64,000 nucleotides of DNA, taken from Moringa oleifera (lineage: Eukaryota; Streptophyta; Magnoliopsida; Brassicales; Moringaceae). Location of the stretch: assembly GCA_021397835.1 (NCBI GenBank), contig JAJFZO010000645.1, positions 1,798,001 to 1,862,000 on the forward strand, given 5' to 3'. This document shows, one piece after another, positions 37,151 to 50,949 of this stretch; position 1 is the first letter of the stretch; each line of letters opens with the position of its first letter. A program made the position numbers and the translations under genes. Below the pieces are notes generated by a model. The model was not told where the DNA came from, ran no database searches, and was given only the letters and a program-made list of their open reading frames with translations.

Positions 37151-37810
37151 TTGAAGTAACGCGAACTGCCTGTTTCGACCCTTTGAATGGTGGATCTCGT
37201 CATTTCAATCAAATGATAAGGGTAATTTGGTACCAGAACAGTAACAGTTCCTCCTATTAATGGTTTCTTTAGTTGGCATCGAAGGCCCAATTACCTTTAT
37301 CCTTAGAGGTAGTTAGATCAAAATGTTTTTGTCGATTTTAACTGTATTAATTTTTTTAAAAAAATTATGATATATATAATTTAATAAAATAAATAATTAA
37401 AACATATTAATAAATTGTAAAAATATCTTTCTTCTCTTTTATCAAATTCAATAGACTGCACCACTTTTAGTAAGCATATGTGCAGAAAGGTCATATATGT
37501 TGTCCAAAGCTATCATACAGAAAAATTCCTCTTGAAAAAGATAATATATTCAATCACTTTCCAACTAGTACAACAATACAAGTATTTTAGAAATGTAATG
37601 AAATATCCATTTCTAGGTCATCCTCGTTGTAAGAATTACTGGTATAGTTCTGGCACACGGAAAAGACCTCAATACACCATCGATTATTCTTCTTTCCCTC
37701 ATTCTGGTTGGAACTACAATTCAATTTCTAAACAAACAGGATTTGTCTTCCTAAAGAAAATGCCTATTATACAGGGCATAGTGTTCCAAATTGAACGGAG
37801 ATTGTAATTC
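37151..37810. other. Spacer between ASY1 promoter and SSP4-type gene
   Basis: About 650 bases between the upstream elements of ASY1 and the stop codon of the next minus-strand gene. It should contain the SSP4-type 3' UTR. A 109-codon + strand ORF at 37478-37807 has no recognisable domain and overlaps the expected UTR, so I do not call it a gene. Confidence 0.55.
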
Positions 37811-37817
37811 ATGTCAT

Positions 37818-40800
37818 TCACCTTTCAAAGGGATCTCCTCTACTTGTGATCAAGGGAGGATAAACAGCTGCAGCAATTTTTTCCCGCAGATTGAATTTCT
37901 TTGCAATTAGTGGCCTAACGTCCTCAACTCCAACCAAGCTCTCCAAAAATGGAAGTAATAAAAGCAATTCTTGATCTGACCGGTCATCGAACCAGCTCTC
38001 GATTGGTATCCCATTGTCCACTTGGAAACCAAATGCCTAAGGAAAACGAAAACCATGTTAGTAATATCCAAACATTTCCTTATGAAAGCAAGTGATCCTT
38101 GTCATTATGCACACAAGAACAAAATCATCATTTTGTGGAATCAGTTGTTAAACTGTATAGCTCTATTTTCTCACTCACTAGGAAATATGGCACAACATCG
38201 ATCACACAATGATAACACAGATTCCAAATTTCTTGGTGTTGGTGGCCAAACTGCTAAAATAGCAGGGTCACTTGCAACGGTTAACAACAGGCGAGAGAAC
38301 CATTGAAGTACAATCATTTAATGATTAGATAAGAAAAGGAAACTAGATTATTCTGAGAAAAATAAAGAGAATCAATATTTTTCAGGGGGGAGCACCAAGA
38401 TAAGTTCTAATCAATTCTAATACCAACAGCAATATCAACACCTGGAGATTATTTGTACACTTAACTTATGAGCAAGAGCTTCTACACTCAGCATACAATT
38501 AATATTCATCAAGAAGAATCCATATTACTAACCTAAAGAGAAGGATTCTGGAAAGTACCTGTGGAGAGTTGTCAATTATGATAACACGTGCCAGATCACG
38601 GCCAAGAACTGACAAATCTTTAAGGTAATTACCATCAACGAAAACACAAGATTCACGGTAAACACGATGGCGAAAGACCTTCCTCTTTGGATCGAGCACA
38701 TTTAGAAGTTGCTCTGCATAAATACTTTGACTAGCAGTAAATATGATAATTTCAAACAGACTGGATACTCTCTCCATAAAATCTCTAAGATAAGGCCGGC
38801 ATCTAACGTAAACTGTATGTTCTTCAAGGTTAAAATTTACAGGAAATGTGAAGTCTGCATCATGACAAGGTTCTAGCGTTGAATGCACCAGAGTTTCTGC
38901 CAAATGAAAATCAGTACCATCAATATTTAACAAAATATAAATCAAAAACAAAACCGGCAATTTAACTTCTCCAAACATTAAGGTTGAGATTTCCCCTGAT
39001 AAAATCAGTCCTATTTTGTGGCCTGGTTCAAGTAGCACTGGAGAGGAGGAAAAAAATACTTCTGCTTTGGCAACTAGCAAGATGCAACCATAATTCAGAC
39101 TACAGTTAATTTTCATTGGGTGTCCTTACCCTAGAAAAAATCACTAAAAGATAAGCAAGTCAACAGCAAAACTATTAAAATTAGAACCTCATAAGACCAC
39201 ACATTTAGGCAGTGGATCAAGCTGAAACCTAGAGTCACAACTGTCTGAAGCCCTTAACAGATATCAGCATCTAGTTGAATCAGCAACCAAAAAGAGACGA
39301 ACAATACTTGATAGAAAAGTAACAACTTTAGTCATATACGTGACAAAACAACCAAACATTTAGGCAGTCTTACCATCCAAGTCCAGAACAAGAGTAGTAG
39401 AAGGACAACTCCGTGTTTGTTTAGGTAGCAGAACAGGCCGAAAAGTGGGGACAACTGATGACAATGCTGGTAAGTTCTTTATAAACAAATATGGATCAAA
39501 GTCATCAAATTCCTCACAATCTTCATCTTCCACGCAAACACCAGCTGATATGGAATCTTGACCATGCTCATCAAGACATTCCAACTTTGAGTTCTTCATG
39601 GCAAGATAGATGGCAGAAACTTCGGATGAAAGGCCAGCTCCTCCTGAATCTGAATTACAATAATTCATGTAGTTTGTATCTAGCTCAAGCAACTGGTTAT
39701 CAGAGTTGCATGCATCTATATTCTTGGAAGACTCATCTGCATCTCCTACATCACAAGTGCCTGTCACATTAATTGAATTTGAAGGGTTACTGCTGTAATT
39801 CTTCTCATCTCTAAAGCTCTTGAGTTATTCCATTACTATGATGAAGCTTCCGGTCTTCACTCCAAAAGAATTTAATGAAGTCAACTAAATAAGTGCATTC
39901 GCATGAACATCATACAAGAAGAAAACTTATAAAAACAATAGACTATACAAAAAGCTAACAGTAATAACATTCTGTTGTATACCTCCAGTAGCAATCTCCC
40001 CACCAGAAAGTTTTGATATGTGAAAAGCAGGGGAGAAAATATTTTCCAACGCATCACCACTTCCCTCACTACAACCCTGCAATAAAATTGTATAAATCAT
40101 ACAACAGAACCTTCGTTCATCACAAAGAAACCTAAGGACAACATAACAGTAGTATACATGAACAAGCTTTTGAAACTCTCACAAGCTCTTGCATCAAATA
40201 TATGATTATGAAATTTAAGGACAACGTAGCATGAATATCAAACATCACAATTTACATGAGGCTGAACACAGAGAACTGAAAGAAAAAGTTGTGCACAAAG
40301 TACATGTGTACATATGAACCAATAAACTTTGGAAACTCAGTAGCAGCTCTCCACACCCCCCCCCCCCCTTTTACACATTATGTTTCCTTGGCTTGATGGC
40401 AAAAATGTCAACCAAATGTCTTAGCCAATATCTTCAAGGAAAAAGAACAAACCGAATCACTCAACAAAGATGGCACATGATAGAGAATTCATAAATCTAG
40501 ACACTTACCTTGTGATCCAAGGAAGCACCACTAATTGCATCATATCCCAAACAAGCATCTGAAATTTTTTCATGCACTGGCTCATATCTATCATCTGGAT
40601 TTGTTGCTGTGGCAGGCCAAGCATCTTTCTTTGAGAGATTGCCAGCTGAAAGTTGTTGCACAAACAGAATAAACAAATTCACTTAATAAGTCAATTGTTC
40701 CTACTAGTACCATCTAAAGTAATTTTTATGTTACTTCTCCTAAATGCTTAGCCCAAGAGGAGATAAGTGAATATGTGAAATTTATTTTAACATGGATGGA

Positions 40801-41094
40801 ATCAAGTTTATTACACAGTACTACAAGAAATTGAGAAATTGAACTCTTTTTAAAAAAATATGTATAACAAGCTTCAAACCAAAAATGTCAAATACAATAA
40901 TGAAATGGAACAGACATAAAACTAACAGGAGGAATACCAAATCTCTGCTTTCTAGTTGAGGATGTAATTAGCTCTGTAACTCTCTTCTCTGCACCTTGTA
41001 CATTTTCAGATGTCTTCTTCTGAGCTCTAGAAATTCTAGGACTGGCATGCTCTCGACAAGCATTCCTTCCAGAAACTCTTTTCCTGGTTTGCAT
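37818..41094 (-). CDS. SSP4-type RNA polymerase II CTD phosphatase (FCP1/SCP1-like)
   Basis: Six coding exons on the minus strand, 40938-41094, 40509-40645, 39983-40076, 39374-39808, 38559-38896 and 37818-38036, join in phase to 459 residues. The first 260 residues are basic then acidic and low in structure. The C-terminal FCP1 homology (HAD-type) domain starts at about 265. It carries the catalytic DxDxT motif LVLDLDETLVHS (Asp272, Asp274), then [29 protein letters not shown] and [13 protein letters not shown], ending in the conserved [11 protein letters not shown]. Plant SSP4 and SSP4b are nuclear SCP1-like small phosphatases that remove phosphate from the Pol II C-terminal repeat; the animal relative is CTDSPL2. 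Length and layout match the Arabidopsis proteins. The chosen ATG is preceded in frame by a stop 18 bases upstream. The acceptor at 39808 is the second of two adjacent AGs. Confidence 0.92.
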
Positions 41095-43420
41095 TTCAAC
41101 AGGAAGATCTCACCAATCTTCAGACTACTATTACTACGTACCTTGACACCTGCAGAAAAGTGCAATGATTGGCAGTACAATCTGACTAAAGTTTCCTGTC
41201 TGGCAAAAGTCAAATTAACACAGTAAAAGACAGAATGCAAGTTCAGCCACCACACACATACTATGGGAGGATATGCTTCACAATTTTGAAGTGAAACATG
41301 GTGAGGGAAATATACTTTACAAAGAGGATTAATACAGCAACCATTACCTTATGAATGCAGACAGATGCAAGAACCACGAAGACATAAATGGTAAAGTGAA
41401 AATATAAGCATCTCCCAAGCTTGAAATGGAGACTTATACATGCACATGAAGCATGACCAAATCAAAGATCTATCAACTTGTTAAGCAATAAAAACATATT
41501 TATTGCTATGCTCATAAAGAACTCCACGAATCAATAAAAACATATTTATTGCTATGCTCATAAAGAACTCCACGAATACAAGAGTTGTCAACCACCACTT
41601 TCAATATAGCTTCGATATCATTGTAGAACTATCATAGAAAGTTTAAAAAATTCAAGGGATCGTAAACTACTTTTCCTTGGTATGCCATTTAAAAAACAGC
41701 AAGGCTCCTCTAGAAATTGCTTTCTTCGCTTGGGAGGCAGTTTGGTAAGGATATTAATCACTGGTAACTTGTCTAAAAGAGGGCTAATTCTTGTAAATAA
41801 ATAAATATATATATATATATATATATATATTGGTGAAACAAAAAGAGGAGATAGTCAATCACATTCTTTTGTGGTGTCCTTGAACTTAGCATTTTGCAGG
41901 AGATGGCTATTTTTAAAGTTGGGGGTTTAATGGAAGTCAGAATGAGCTGCAGGCAAGGGAAGGGATCCCAACTCCAAAAGAGATTAAAAAAAATCCAATT
42001 TGTCCATCTTTTTTTTTTATTTGAAGCCAAGAATTCACCCACCCCTGTATAGTAAACGCGAAGAGGCACCCCACAAGACAACCTCCAGAAACGAACCCAA
42101 GACTACCCTTGTCAATCCCCCACTTACCATTGAGGAAACACCATGCCATGAGGGTTATTCTTCTATCTATCTATTTTTTAGGAGTAGTTTTGAATTGAAA
42201 GGATTAAAAGGTTTGAAGATGTAGATCAACCCATAGCCTTAGTAATAAGTAGGCGACTAAACGTCTTATTTATTTAGTTTAATTGTTCTTTTTCATAACA
42301 ACAAGATAGGTTTTTGGATTCTCGATCTTGTAATTGACTTTCATAAATGGATGGCACACCCTTGATGATTTGCGAATAATTTTTCTTCTCCCAGACAAAA
42401 AACTGCTATTGAAAGTGCAGGAGCACGAGACATAAGGGAATATAGGTATTATACCACTTTTTATTGGAAAGGCAATGTTGGAACAGAGGGGGTTTACTCC
42501 AGTTGGATCATGTGGCAGAATTTTCCTACGGTTATGTTGGTTCCAAAACAAAAAACCTGACTCAGCTCGCCCATAACCTCTCTACCTGCTCTCTCTATGT
42601 AGCTGGTGTCTTGACATTTTTACAGTTTCAAGCTTCAAATTAAATTCCGCTACCGATGAGAACAGAAGTATATCAGTCAATGAATGCTCAAACTAAGGCT
42701 CAACAAAACTGCTTTTATTCAGTTTAGATTATTCAAGGAAGTAGGATGAGAATTCCAAACTCCAATTTAACATTTTCCACCCCGAATCATGAGAATAGAA
42801 TAAGAACCTATATTCAATCCATTTCTAATGCCTTCCTTACATACAAAGTGAGTGTTATAATGACCTAGTCAAAATCGAAAGTGCCAACCCTAGACGCTCC
42901 ACTAACACCCCAAGTGTACAACTAGCACACTGAAGCCACCAAACCGCACCAAATTAAAGATAAACGCCATCGATCTCAAAGACTAATCCTTGACGGCATC
43001 AAAATTTGAGCATTCAGAACATGATGCAGAAAGCATACATCTAGAACTAATTAAACCAAAGAAAATAACTCCCAAAGGACCACAGAGCAGTAAACGAGAA
43101 GTAAAGCAACAAACCTAAGTTAGAAACCGGCTTAAGCAAAGACCATTACCTGATAAGCTGATACAAATCGAACACGAGTAAGATCAGGATGCTGAGGTCA
43201 CTGTAACTGTTCCTGTAAATGAGCAAAGCAAATAGCCAATAAGTTCAAAGGGTTGTAGATAAAGAGAGAGTAGAATGTGGAGTCACTAAAACCCTAGACT
43301 TGTTACCAGTTCAAAGACGAATTTGCTTCGGGTTTCCTGGGAGCTTTTCTTTTCCCTCCAAAGATGGAAAAGAGAGGGAAAATGGAGAGAGATGGAAAAT
43401 TATTTTTGTCTGAACAAGGG
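41095..43420 (-). other. 5' UTR exons and leader introns of the SSP4-type gene
   Basis: Upstream of the ATG at 41094 the exon continues to an acceptor TTCTGCAG|GTGTC at 41149. A further non-coding exon at 43150-43212 is bounded by TTTACAG|GAAC and TTATCAG|GTAATG. The first exon ends at AACTG|GTAACA at 43307 and starts near 43400. The 2-kb leader intron between them contains small ORFs without recognisable products, a 46-bp tandem duplication and an (AT)n run at about 41806-41830. The splice sites are seen; use in a transcript is inferred. Confidence 0.6.
41486..41577. repeat. Perfect 46-bp tandem duplication in the SSP4 leader intron
   Basis: Two adjacent identical 46-bp units (41486-41531 and 41532-41577), each starting CAATAAAAACATATTTATTG and ending CTCCACGAAT. 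Identity of the copies points to a recent duplication. No function is evident. Confidence 0.92.
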
Positions 43421-45491
43421 GTTGAGATGATAAATACCAAGGCTTTCTTTTCCTTTTCTTTTCCCAGCAGATAATTTGTTAATTCGAAAAAGTCTTTAAT
43501 GCAGCCAATAGAATGTTTTCACACTCGCAGTTGACATCCAAATGTCATACTCGCCATCTCTTGTTTTGAAAAATTTGAAACAATCACATAACATATATTG
43601 TAGAGCGCGTACTGGCCACGTAGATTCTAGCGAGTGTTATAAATTTTCAATTTCTGCGTCGGATTTAGTTGAGTTTGGATAGAAATTAAAAGAGATTTCA
43701 TTTACTTAATTATAAAGCAAAGAAAATCAGAATTTAAAAACCTATGGCTGTGGAAAAGGAAGGGCGAGATTTTGAAACGAAGTAAAAAATGAGGACCTTC
43801 ACACGCATATTTTGGAAATCAAAGGACTAAATTGAAAAAAATAATTTTTTGGCATAATTATTCGGTTGCCTCGTTGGCGAATCTTTTTTGAAATTTTGAA
43901 AACGGGGCTATGGCATTTGGAGTTGCGCAGGCTATCGTGCTCAGGCCAATTTAAAGTCCAGATTTCCACGTGTCCATCTCCATCATGTGACACGTGCATC
44001 CCAATATCCATTCGGTTAGACTGGAAATGGCGGGCCGGGTGAGTGAGTAGTCTCCTTCTGTCCCATGCGAACGGCCCAATTCCACAGCCCAAAAGTTAAA
44101 TCGGGTTTTAAAATTCAAGGCCAATATTAAAAATGGACCTCAAGGCAAAATTTGAAAGGCATTGATGTCCGCTGTGTGCAAGTTTAGATCCATAGCTGGT
44201 CATATCAGTTTAAAACTTTTGAAAATTTTAACTATGGTGTTTTTTAATAATAATAATAATAATTATTATTATTATTATAATCATCATTATCATTATAATT
44301 TTATATTATTCTTGTTAAAAAAATAGATATAAAAAAATTTTACATTGATAATTTAGTTTAATTTAAATTTAATTAAAAATTAAAATTAAAATATTTAAAT
44401 CGAATAATTTATATAAATAAGTTTTATTTAAAAATTTTTATAAATATAAAAAACATTAAAATTAACATCATAAAAAAATTATAATTTTTATATTAAAAGG
44501 TATTATTAAAATTTTGAAAAATCATAAATCTAATTTGTGAGTCAAAAATTATTTAAAATTAAAAAATATAAATATAAATATAAAATTATTTAAACTATTT
44601 TTAAAATATTAAAATATTCTTCATTTTTACATTATTAAAGTCAAAAATCTGATTTAAATCAAATAAAAAATTAATATGTGAAAGTGATTCACAAAACTTA
44701 TTATTTTAATCAAAATATAATTAATTTAAGGATAAATATTATTCTTATTATTATATCATGGATAAACATTGTACAAACCTCCAACTATATTTTATATTAT
44801 CAAAAAAATCCTGATATTTAAAAATTGATAATTAAAAATTAAACTATTAATTTGAATCTAATTAAAATTTACTAAATAATTTAAATTTAAAAAATAAACT
44901 TGGATTCTGATACAACAAATTTTAGTTTGAAAATTTTTAAATATGCACAAAAATATTCAAACTATCATCACAGAAAAAAATAAAAATTTAAAAATTTAAA
45001 AAAATTATAAAAATTAATATGTAAAGTATAAAATTTATTTAAATATTTTTTAAATATTCCAATAAGTAAAAATATGCTTAAATTGAAACAAAATCTAATT
45101 TGATCCAAAATGATAATTTGATATTTGATTATCATTTTTTAAACATTAACATTTGTTAAATAAAATAAGATATGGCTTAAGGCTTTATATAGTATTTACT
45201 TTTATTATAAATAATTTAATTTTTTATGAATCAATTTTATATATTTTATAATTTATTTTAATTTTCATAAAAAACTATTTTAAATAAATTTATTTAATTT
45301 TTTAAATTTTTTGATTTTATTAAAAATTATTTTAAAAATAATAAATCTAGCAAATATGAACTTGTCGCTATTGTAGTGATCATGGACGATCCAAACACCA
45401 TCAAACAATCCAACAAAATGAGAACAAAATAAAATTTTTCACAGATTTTTAAAAATGCTCCTATTAAATTTTTAATCGTTCATTTGCACCG

Positions 45492-45745
45492 ATATCAATC
45501 GCTTTCGCCTTACTGTTTTCCATCAACAAAGCTTTAGAAAAGCAATAAAGAAAAAAGAATTGGAATGCCAATGGTTGTTATGAATTTTAAAAGGTATTAA
45601 TTTTTGCTATATTCATTACAAGATATTGTCGGATGACCCCATTATGCAAGAGATGCATGACGCCGCGTGTTAATAGATAGGCTTTATGTCAAAATTATCT
45701 CATGTATTTTGTCTGTGTCAATGAGCTCTATCGTTTATTAAAAAT
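45492..45745 (+). repeat. Diverged dispersed repeat, copy A
   Basis: Shares ordered blocks with 47503-47750: TACTGTTTTCCAT against TACTGTCTTCCAT, AATGGTTGTTATGAAT against AATGGTTATGAAT, AAGATATTGTCGGATGACCC against AAGATATGGTGGGATGGTCC, and GAGCTCTATC against GAGCTTTATC. Same orientation, about 2 kb apart. No termini or coding capacity recognised. Confidence 0.6.
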
Positions 45746-47502
45746 ATATTTTTAAACAATTAATTAAAAAATATATAATAATTTTTAAAATTAATTATAA
45801 ATAAAATATATATTTTTATTTATAATTAAAATTAAAAATTATAAAAAACTGTATATATTTAAAAATTATATTTTTGTTATATTTTCAATCTTTCGTTTAT
45901 AGTTTTCGTTAATATTAATGATTTCACACAAACACGTGATATATATAATATTTTTATTTATATAATTACTAAAATATTTTTATAAAATATTGTTAAAATA
46001 AATAAAATATTTTATATCAAATTTAATAAAATATAAATATAAATATTTTAAAATAGTAAAAAAATATTTTATTTATTTTAATAATATTTAAAAAATATCA
46101 AAATTATTGAATAAATAAAGATTATATACACGTTATAACTTGTGTGCACGAAACTAATACTAACTAATATTATAAACAATAATTTTAAATTAAAAACATA
46201 ATATAATCATAAGTATCAAATAAATATATTTTTTTAAATTATAAATAAAATATTAATTGATGGGATAATTAACCACAATATCTAATGTTGATGGTCATCA
46301 CTTGTTTTCTTCTCTCACATGATTTATCATGAATTTTTTTTTTTTAAAAAGGTAAGTTCTAATATCCATTGATGAATAAGAAGAGGAGGGATAAAATTAT
46401 GGATTTTAAAATTTAAAAAAAAAAGTGAGTGTAGCATGTATTTGTAGAACTTGAAATAAAATGTCAAAAGTAATATTATAATTTAAGTTTAAGATTACAT
46501 AATAACATTTGAAATAAATTTAATACAATAAATAAAATTAAAATTATAAAATTATCATTGATAAATATAATATTCTAGGCTATAGGATATTTAATTTAAA
46601 AAAGAGCCAATCGAAACAATGAAGTACAAAAGGTAAATTTGTACTGAGTTTTTTAATATGAATTTAGAGAATATTTTTATAATTTATAATAATAATATAA
46701 AAACAAAAAAAATATTTATAAAGAGTATATATATATATATTCATTTTTTGGTAATAATTTATTTTTCTATTTGAATAAATCCATCACATAGATTATCATA
46801 TTATTTATTAGTAATATATTTGCTTATAACTATTATTATTGGTTAATATCTAGGTAAATATAAAAATAAAATTCATATTTTTCAATCAAGTTGTGTAATA
46901 TTTTGGGTTAATTTCACATATGAGTTCTTAATTCGATCTAAATTATATTTTGTATTTAATTTATAAAAAATTATTTAAATTAAAGATATTATAAAATGAA
47001 TTTTTACTTGAAATTTGTCACAAATATAAAATATGTATTCAAATAGACATCACAAAGTTACAAGATTTTTTTAAGTATTAAAAATATTTTTTATAAAATT
47101 TTAAAATTTTGACAACGTAAAATTTTTTTAAAATTTTTAAAATTATAACATTAAAATTTATTGTATAAAATCCTTAATTTAAATTTCTTCTTTAGATAAA
47201 ATTAAAGACAACAATTAATTTGAATGAAATTCAATATTTTATATACAAAATTAATTCAAAAAATAAATTAGAAAGTAATTTAATTGAAATAAAAATAATA
47301 TAAAACTTATTTTGATACTTATCTTGAATTTATTTATGTTCATTTCGTGAATTATTATTTAAGTTTGTTTTTAAATTATAACACATGAAAAATATATTTC
47401 TAATAAAATAATAAAACTTTTAATGACATAGATTTATCGATAATGTATATTAATAAAAATAAATAATTTTATAAAAATATTCATTTTTTTTTTTTTTGCT
47501 AC

Positions 47503-47750
47503 ATTCAATCAATCAATCACTCTCACCTACTGTCTTCCATTAAGGGAAATTTGAGAGGATTGAAACAACTTTGAAAAAAATGCATAGAAGAAAAGTAATG
47601 GAATAGGAATGGTTATGAATGTTAAAAGAGACAATTTTTTGTTCATACTCGTTATAAGATATGGTGGGATGGTCCCGTAGATACAACTTTCAAATTTGTC
47701 TTCTCCGTGATCATGTCTTTATTAGTGACTGAGCTTTATCATCAACTATA
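47503..47750 (+). repeat. Diverged dispersed repeat, copy B
   Basis: Second copy of the repeat at 45492-45745, in the same orientation. Both copies are less AT-rich than their surroundings and probably derive from one older element or a segmental duplication. Confidence 0.6.
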
Positions 47751-48482
47751 TGATAATAATAACAACAAACCAACATAAAGACATTTATTCTATAATGTGC
47801 CTATTGTCGCTATTGCAAATGGAATAAATTTTTGTTGGTATCCCATTTGAGCCATATTTATTCAAAGCTTTTCCTTTTTTTTTGATAAATATCATAATAA
47901 ATTTGTATTATTCACATTTTTTGATCAAGTGTATGTAATTTTTTTTGGATCAATTTCACATATAAATCTTTACTTTGATTTAAATGAACTATATATATAT
48001 ATATATATTTAAAAAAATAACATAAAATTAAGAATCTTGTACAATAAAATTTTGATTTAAAATTTTTTATAGATGAAAATAAATATACAAATTACTATTA
48101 TGAAAAATTTTATAATTTTATAATATTAAAAATATTTGAGTTTTTGACAGCGTAAAATCTTAAAAAATATTTTTAGTACTCAAAATATTATGATTTTTTA
48201 TGTCATATTGAATTTTTTAGTATTTGCAAAAATTTTATGTTAATTTTTATTTTATCTTCAATTTGAGTTGCCCTTTTAGAAAAAATTAAACGCAATGGTT
48301 GATTTGGATCAAATATATATTTCATATATAAAATTGATTAAAAAAAAGAAGAAATTTTATTAATAAAAGTGAATAATATAGGATTTATTTTGATATTTAC
48401 CTAAACAATTTTGTTTGGTTCAAAAATTATTATTTTACTTGATATTTTTTTTTTATTTTTTGGTGAAATGTTTAACAAAATC

Positions 48483-48525
48483 ATGAGAATCATTCATATA
48501 TATAATAGTTATGAATGATTCTCAT
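48483..48525. repeat. 16-bp perfect inverted repeat with 11-base loop
   Basis: Arms ATGAGAATCATTCATA (48483-48498) and its exact reverse complement (48510-48525) enclose an 11-base AT-rich loop, with partial further pairing outside. No T-tract typical of a terminator and no gene nearby. It may be a relic of a small inverted-repeat element. Confidence 0.8.
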
Positions 48526-50949
48526 AATTTGAAATGCAGGAAACAATAATTATATTTTTTTTACATACACATAATCAAAATCACGAATAGATTTAAAAAT
48601 TATAAATATATTTAATCGAGTTAAATTCACTTTACTTTTCATGCCTTGCTTAGAACAACTATGATGTGAATAAAAATAAATATATTAGTTTGAATTTTGA
48701 AAACTATGTAAAATAATAATGTTATCATTTATGTTGTTCAAAATATTAAAATCATAAATAAAATTTTTAAACCTGATATAAAATTAAATTAAAATATATT
48801 TAACAACAAAAGTTATATAAAATTCTTACATTTAATTTCCCTAAAAAAAATTCAAACAAATTTTAATCAACCAATCTGAATCAAATTAAATTTTATGAAA
48901 AAATTAAAAATTATAAATATCTTACAAAAAATTTTAGTAAATTTTTTTACATATATAAATAAAATATTCAAACTAATATTATGTAAAAATTCAGAATTTT
49001 TTAAATGTTAAAAATAATTTTAAAAAATTTATAGTGTCAAAAATTTTAAAATTTATAGCTTCCTTTGTACTTGTAATTGTAAATATATATGTACTTGTAA
49101 TTATAAAATAATGATTATTTATCTTATAGCTTCCTTTTTTCTTAAAAAAAAAAAAAGAAAAAGTTGTCACTTTATTTCTAGAACAGTCTCCTTGCTGTGA
49201 GTAACGAGGTTGGATAGCAGCTGGATACAACTAATGTGGGGTCCACTAAATTGGCCAACGAAAAAGCAACAGTGTAAACTTAAAAAAAAAAAACAGAGAG
49301 AAAAGAAGATAAACAGCATTATTTGAAACCAGCATTAGCCTAGGGTGTCTGTCCACGTGGCACTTTGTGGTTGAATCAGACATTACTTAATCAAAAGAGT
49401 TGTTACCCTTTCAAATGGTAAGACAAAAAGCAGGGGAGATTTTAAATCTTATAAAAAGCCAAAAACTTTAGGGCCATGTCCTTTTATTATCTTCATTCAT
49501 TGTTTTATGTACCAATTTCAGGCGCATAAAACGGTTCGTTTTCCTTATCATACAAAAAGCCATTGTGGGGCTTCCAATTTTTCTGGCGTTATAAAGTAAG
49601 CTTATCTTCTTTGCTTTTGAGTACTGAGCATGTCTAATTACACGTCCGTACAAATTAAAGTGAAGCTAAACACCCAAGATTTGTCCCAAAGATAAATAAA
49701 TAAAGAATAGGAATCCCTTTAGAGTCTCAATTAGGATTGTTGTCTCTCTGAGCCGTCAAAAGGTCATTACCTATATTATAATGTTCAAAAATGATGGTAA
49801 AAATTTCGTGTTGAAATTATAGAAAATATTATTTTTATTTACTTTAAGTAGATTTTATGAAATTAAAATAAGTTTAAATTTTATATGATATATCACTGAT
49901 AAATTTATAATTTAAATATAAATAAAAAAATTAAAATTATTCATTGATTCGAATTATGTTGAGTTTTTAATAAAATTATGATATATAGTAATTTAAATAT
50001 TTTATTTATGTAATATTTTTATACTAATATTATAATTGTTAATATATTTTTATAATTATTTGTTAAAAAAATTTATACTAAACTTAGATGAACAGAAGAT
50101 TTTTATTTAAATAAAATTCATAAAATAATAATTTCAAAGGAAGAGTGCATTTTTTGCAAGTTTTGAAAAGACCCCTGATGACGTTCAAAACCTTGCATTT
50201 CTCGTCTCTACTTTGGTGGGTATTGTTGTCGGACTAAACGTTAAAAAATGGTACAATTTTTATCATTTTAAAATGGTGCAGGATTGACATTGAATTAATC
50301 TCAAATGACATTTCTTATAAAAAAAATATTATTAAATTTATATTACATTATAACGTTGGATTTATACGGGACATGAAATTGACTTATCTTTTAAAACTTT
50401 TTGAAATGTGAGAAGATAACAACCCCTTAGTTTGCTTCATTGAAATTTCAATTATTAAATTTATATAAATATTTTAAAATTATTTTGTTAATTAATATAT
50501 ATATTTATATTTTTAAAAAAGTTATTTTAAATATATATTTATTAAAAGTGACAGATAATATCTCTGACGTTAAACAAATCCGAAGACAAATCACAGAACA
50601 AAAATAAAATCTAATTGGTTTCTTCTGAAGGCTTCGTCTGGAAGTAGATTAACTTAGAGAACATGATTTGTCGTGGTATGTATAATTAAGTGCTGAACTT
50701 AAAGTTAGTGGTGCCCGAATGGGACACTGCAGCCACATGAAATGACACTTTTGCCCTTTTTCTTAATAGACAGCCTTTTTTTTTTTTGTTCTGACTAAAC
50801 TGGCAGCATTCAAAGTATTAGTTATTACAGTGGAACAGCCTTGTAAAATAACCACACTGAAGTATCTTAGGTTATTAGTACACACACTTCGGGTTTTTTT
50901 TTTTTTTTTTTTAATATTTTTGGGCCGATTGATTCATAAAGTCTACTTG

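Larger units (their letters stand above)
43421..50940. other. 7.5-kb intergenic region, mostly AT-rich
   Basis: The 700 bases next to the SSP4-type gene are less AT-rich, with two CACGTG sites near 43970 and 43990, and may be its promoter. The rest is A/T desert with microsatellites (AAT/ATT around 44246-44279, AT runs), a diverged two-copy repeat at 45.5 and 47.5 kb and a hairpin at 48.5 kb. A less AT-rich patch at 49.14-49.75 kb has one CCACGTGGC at about 49350. The last 200 bases before 50950 are probably the CYP78A 3' UTR. Confidence 0.6.

Noticed and set aside
37478..37807. 109-codon + strand ORF
   Set aside because: Lies where the SSP4-type 3' UTR must be, with no recognisable domain and AT-driven composition.
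39491..39772. 93-codon + strand ORF
   Set aside because: Antisense to SSP4-type exon 4, with no recognisable domain.
40968..41255. 95-codon minus-strand ORF across the SSP4 first coding exon
   Set aside because: It reads through an acceptor-bounded UTR in a different frame. The 41094 start joins in phase to all downstream exons.
44246..44279. AAT/ATT palindromic microsatellite as a hairpin element
   Set aside because: An (AAT)n run meeting an (ATT)n run gives a palindrome by composition alone.
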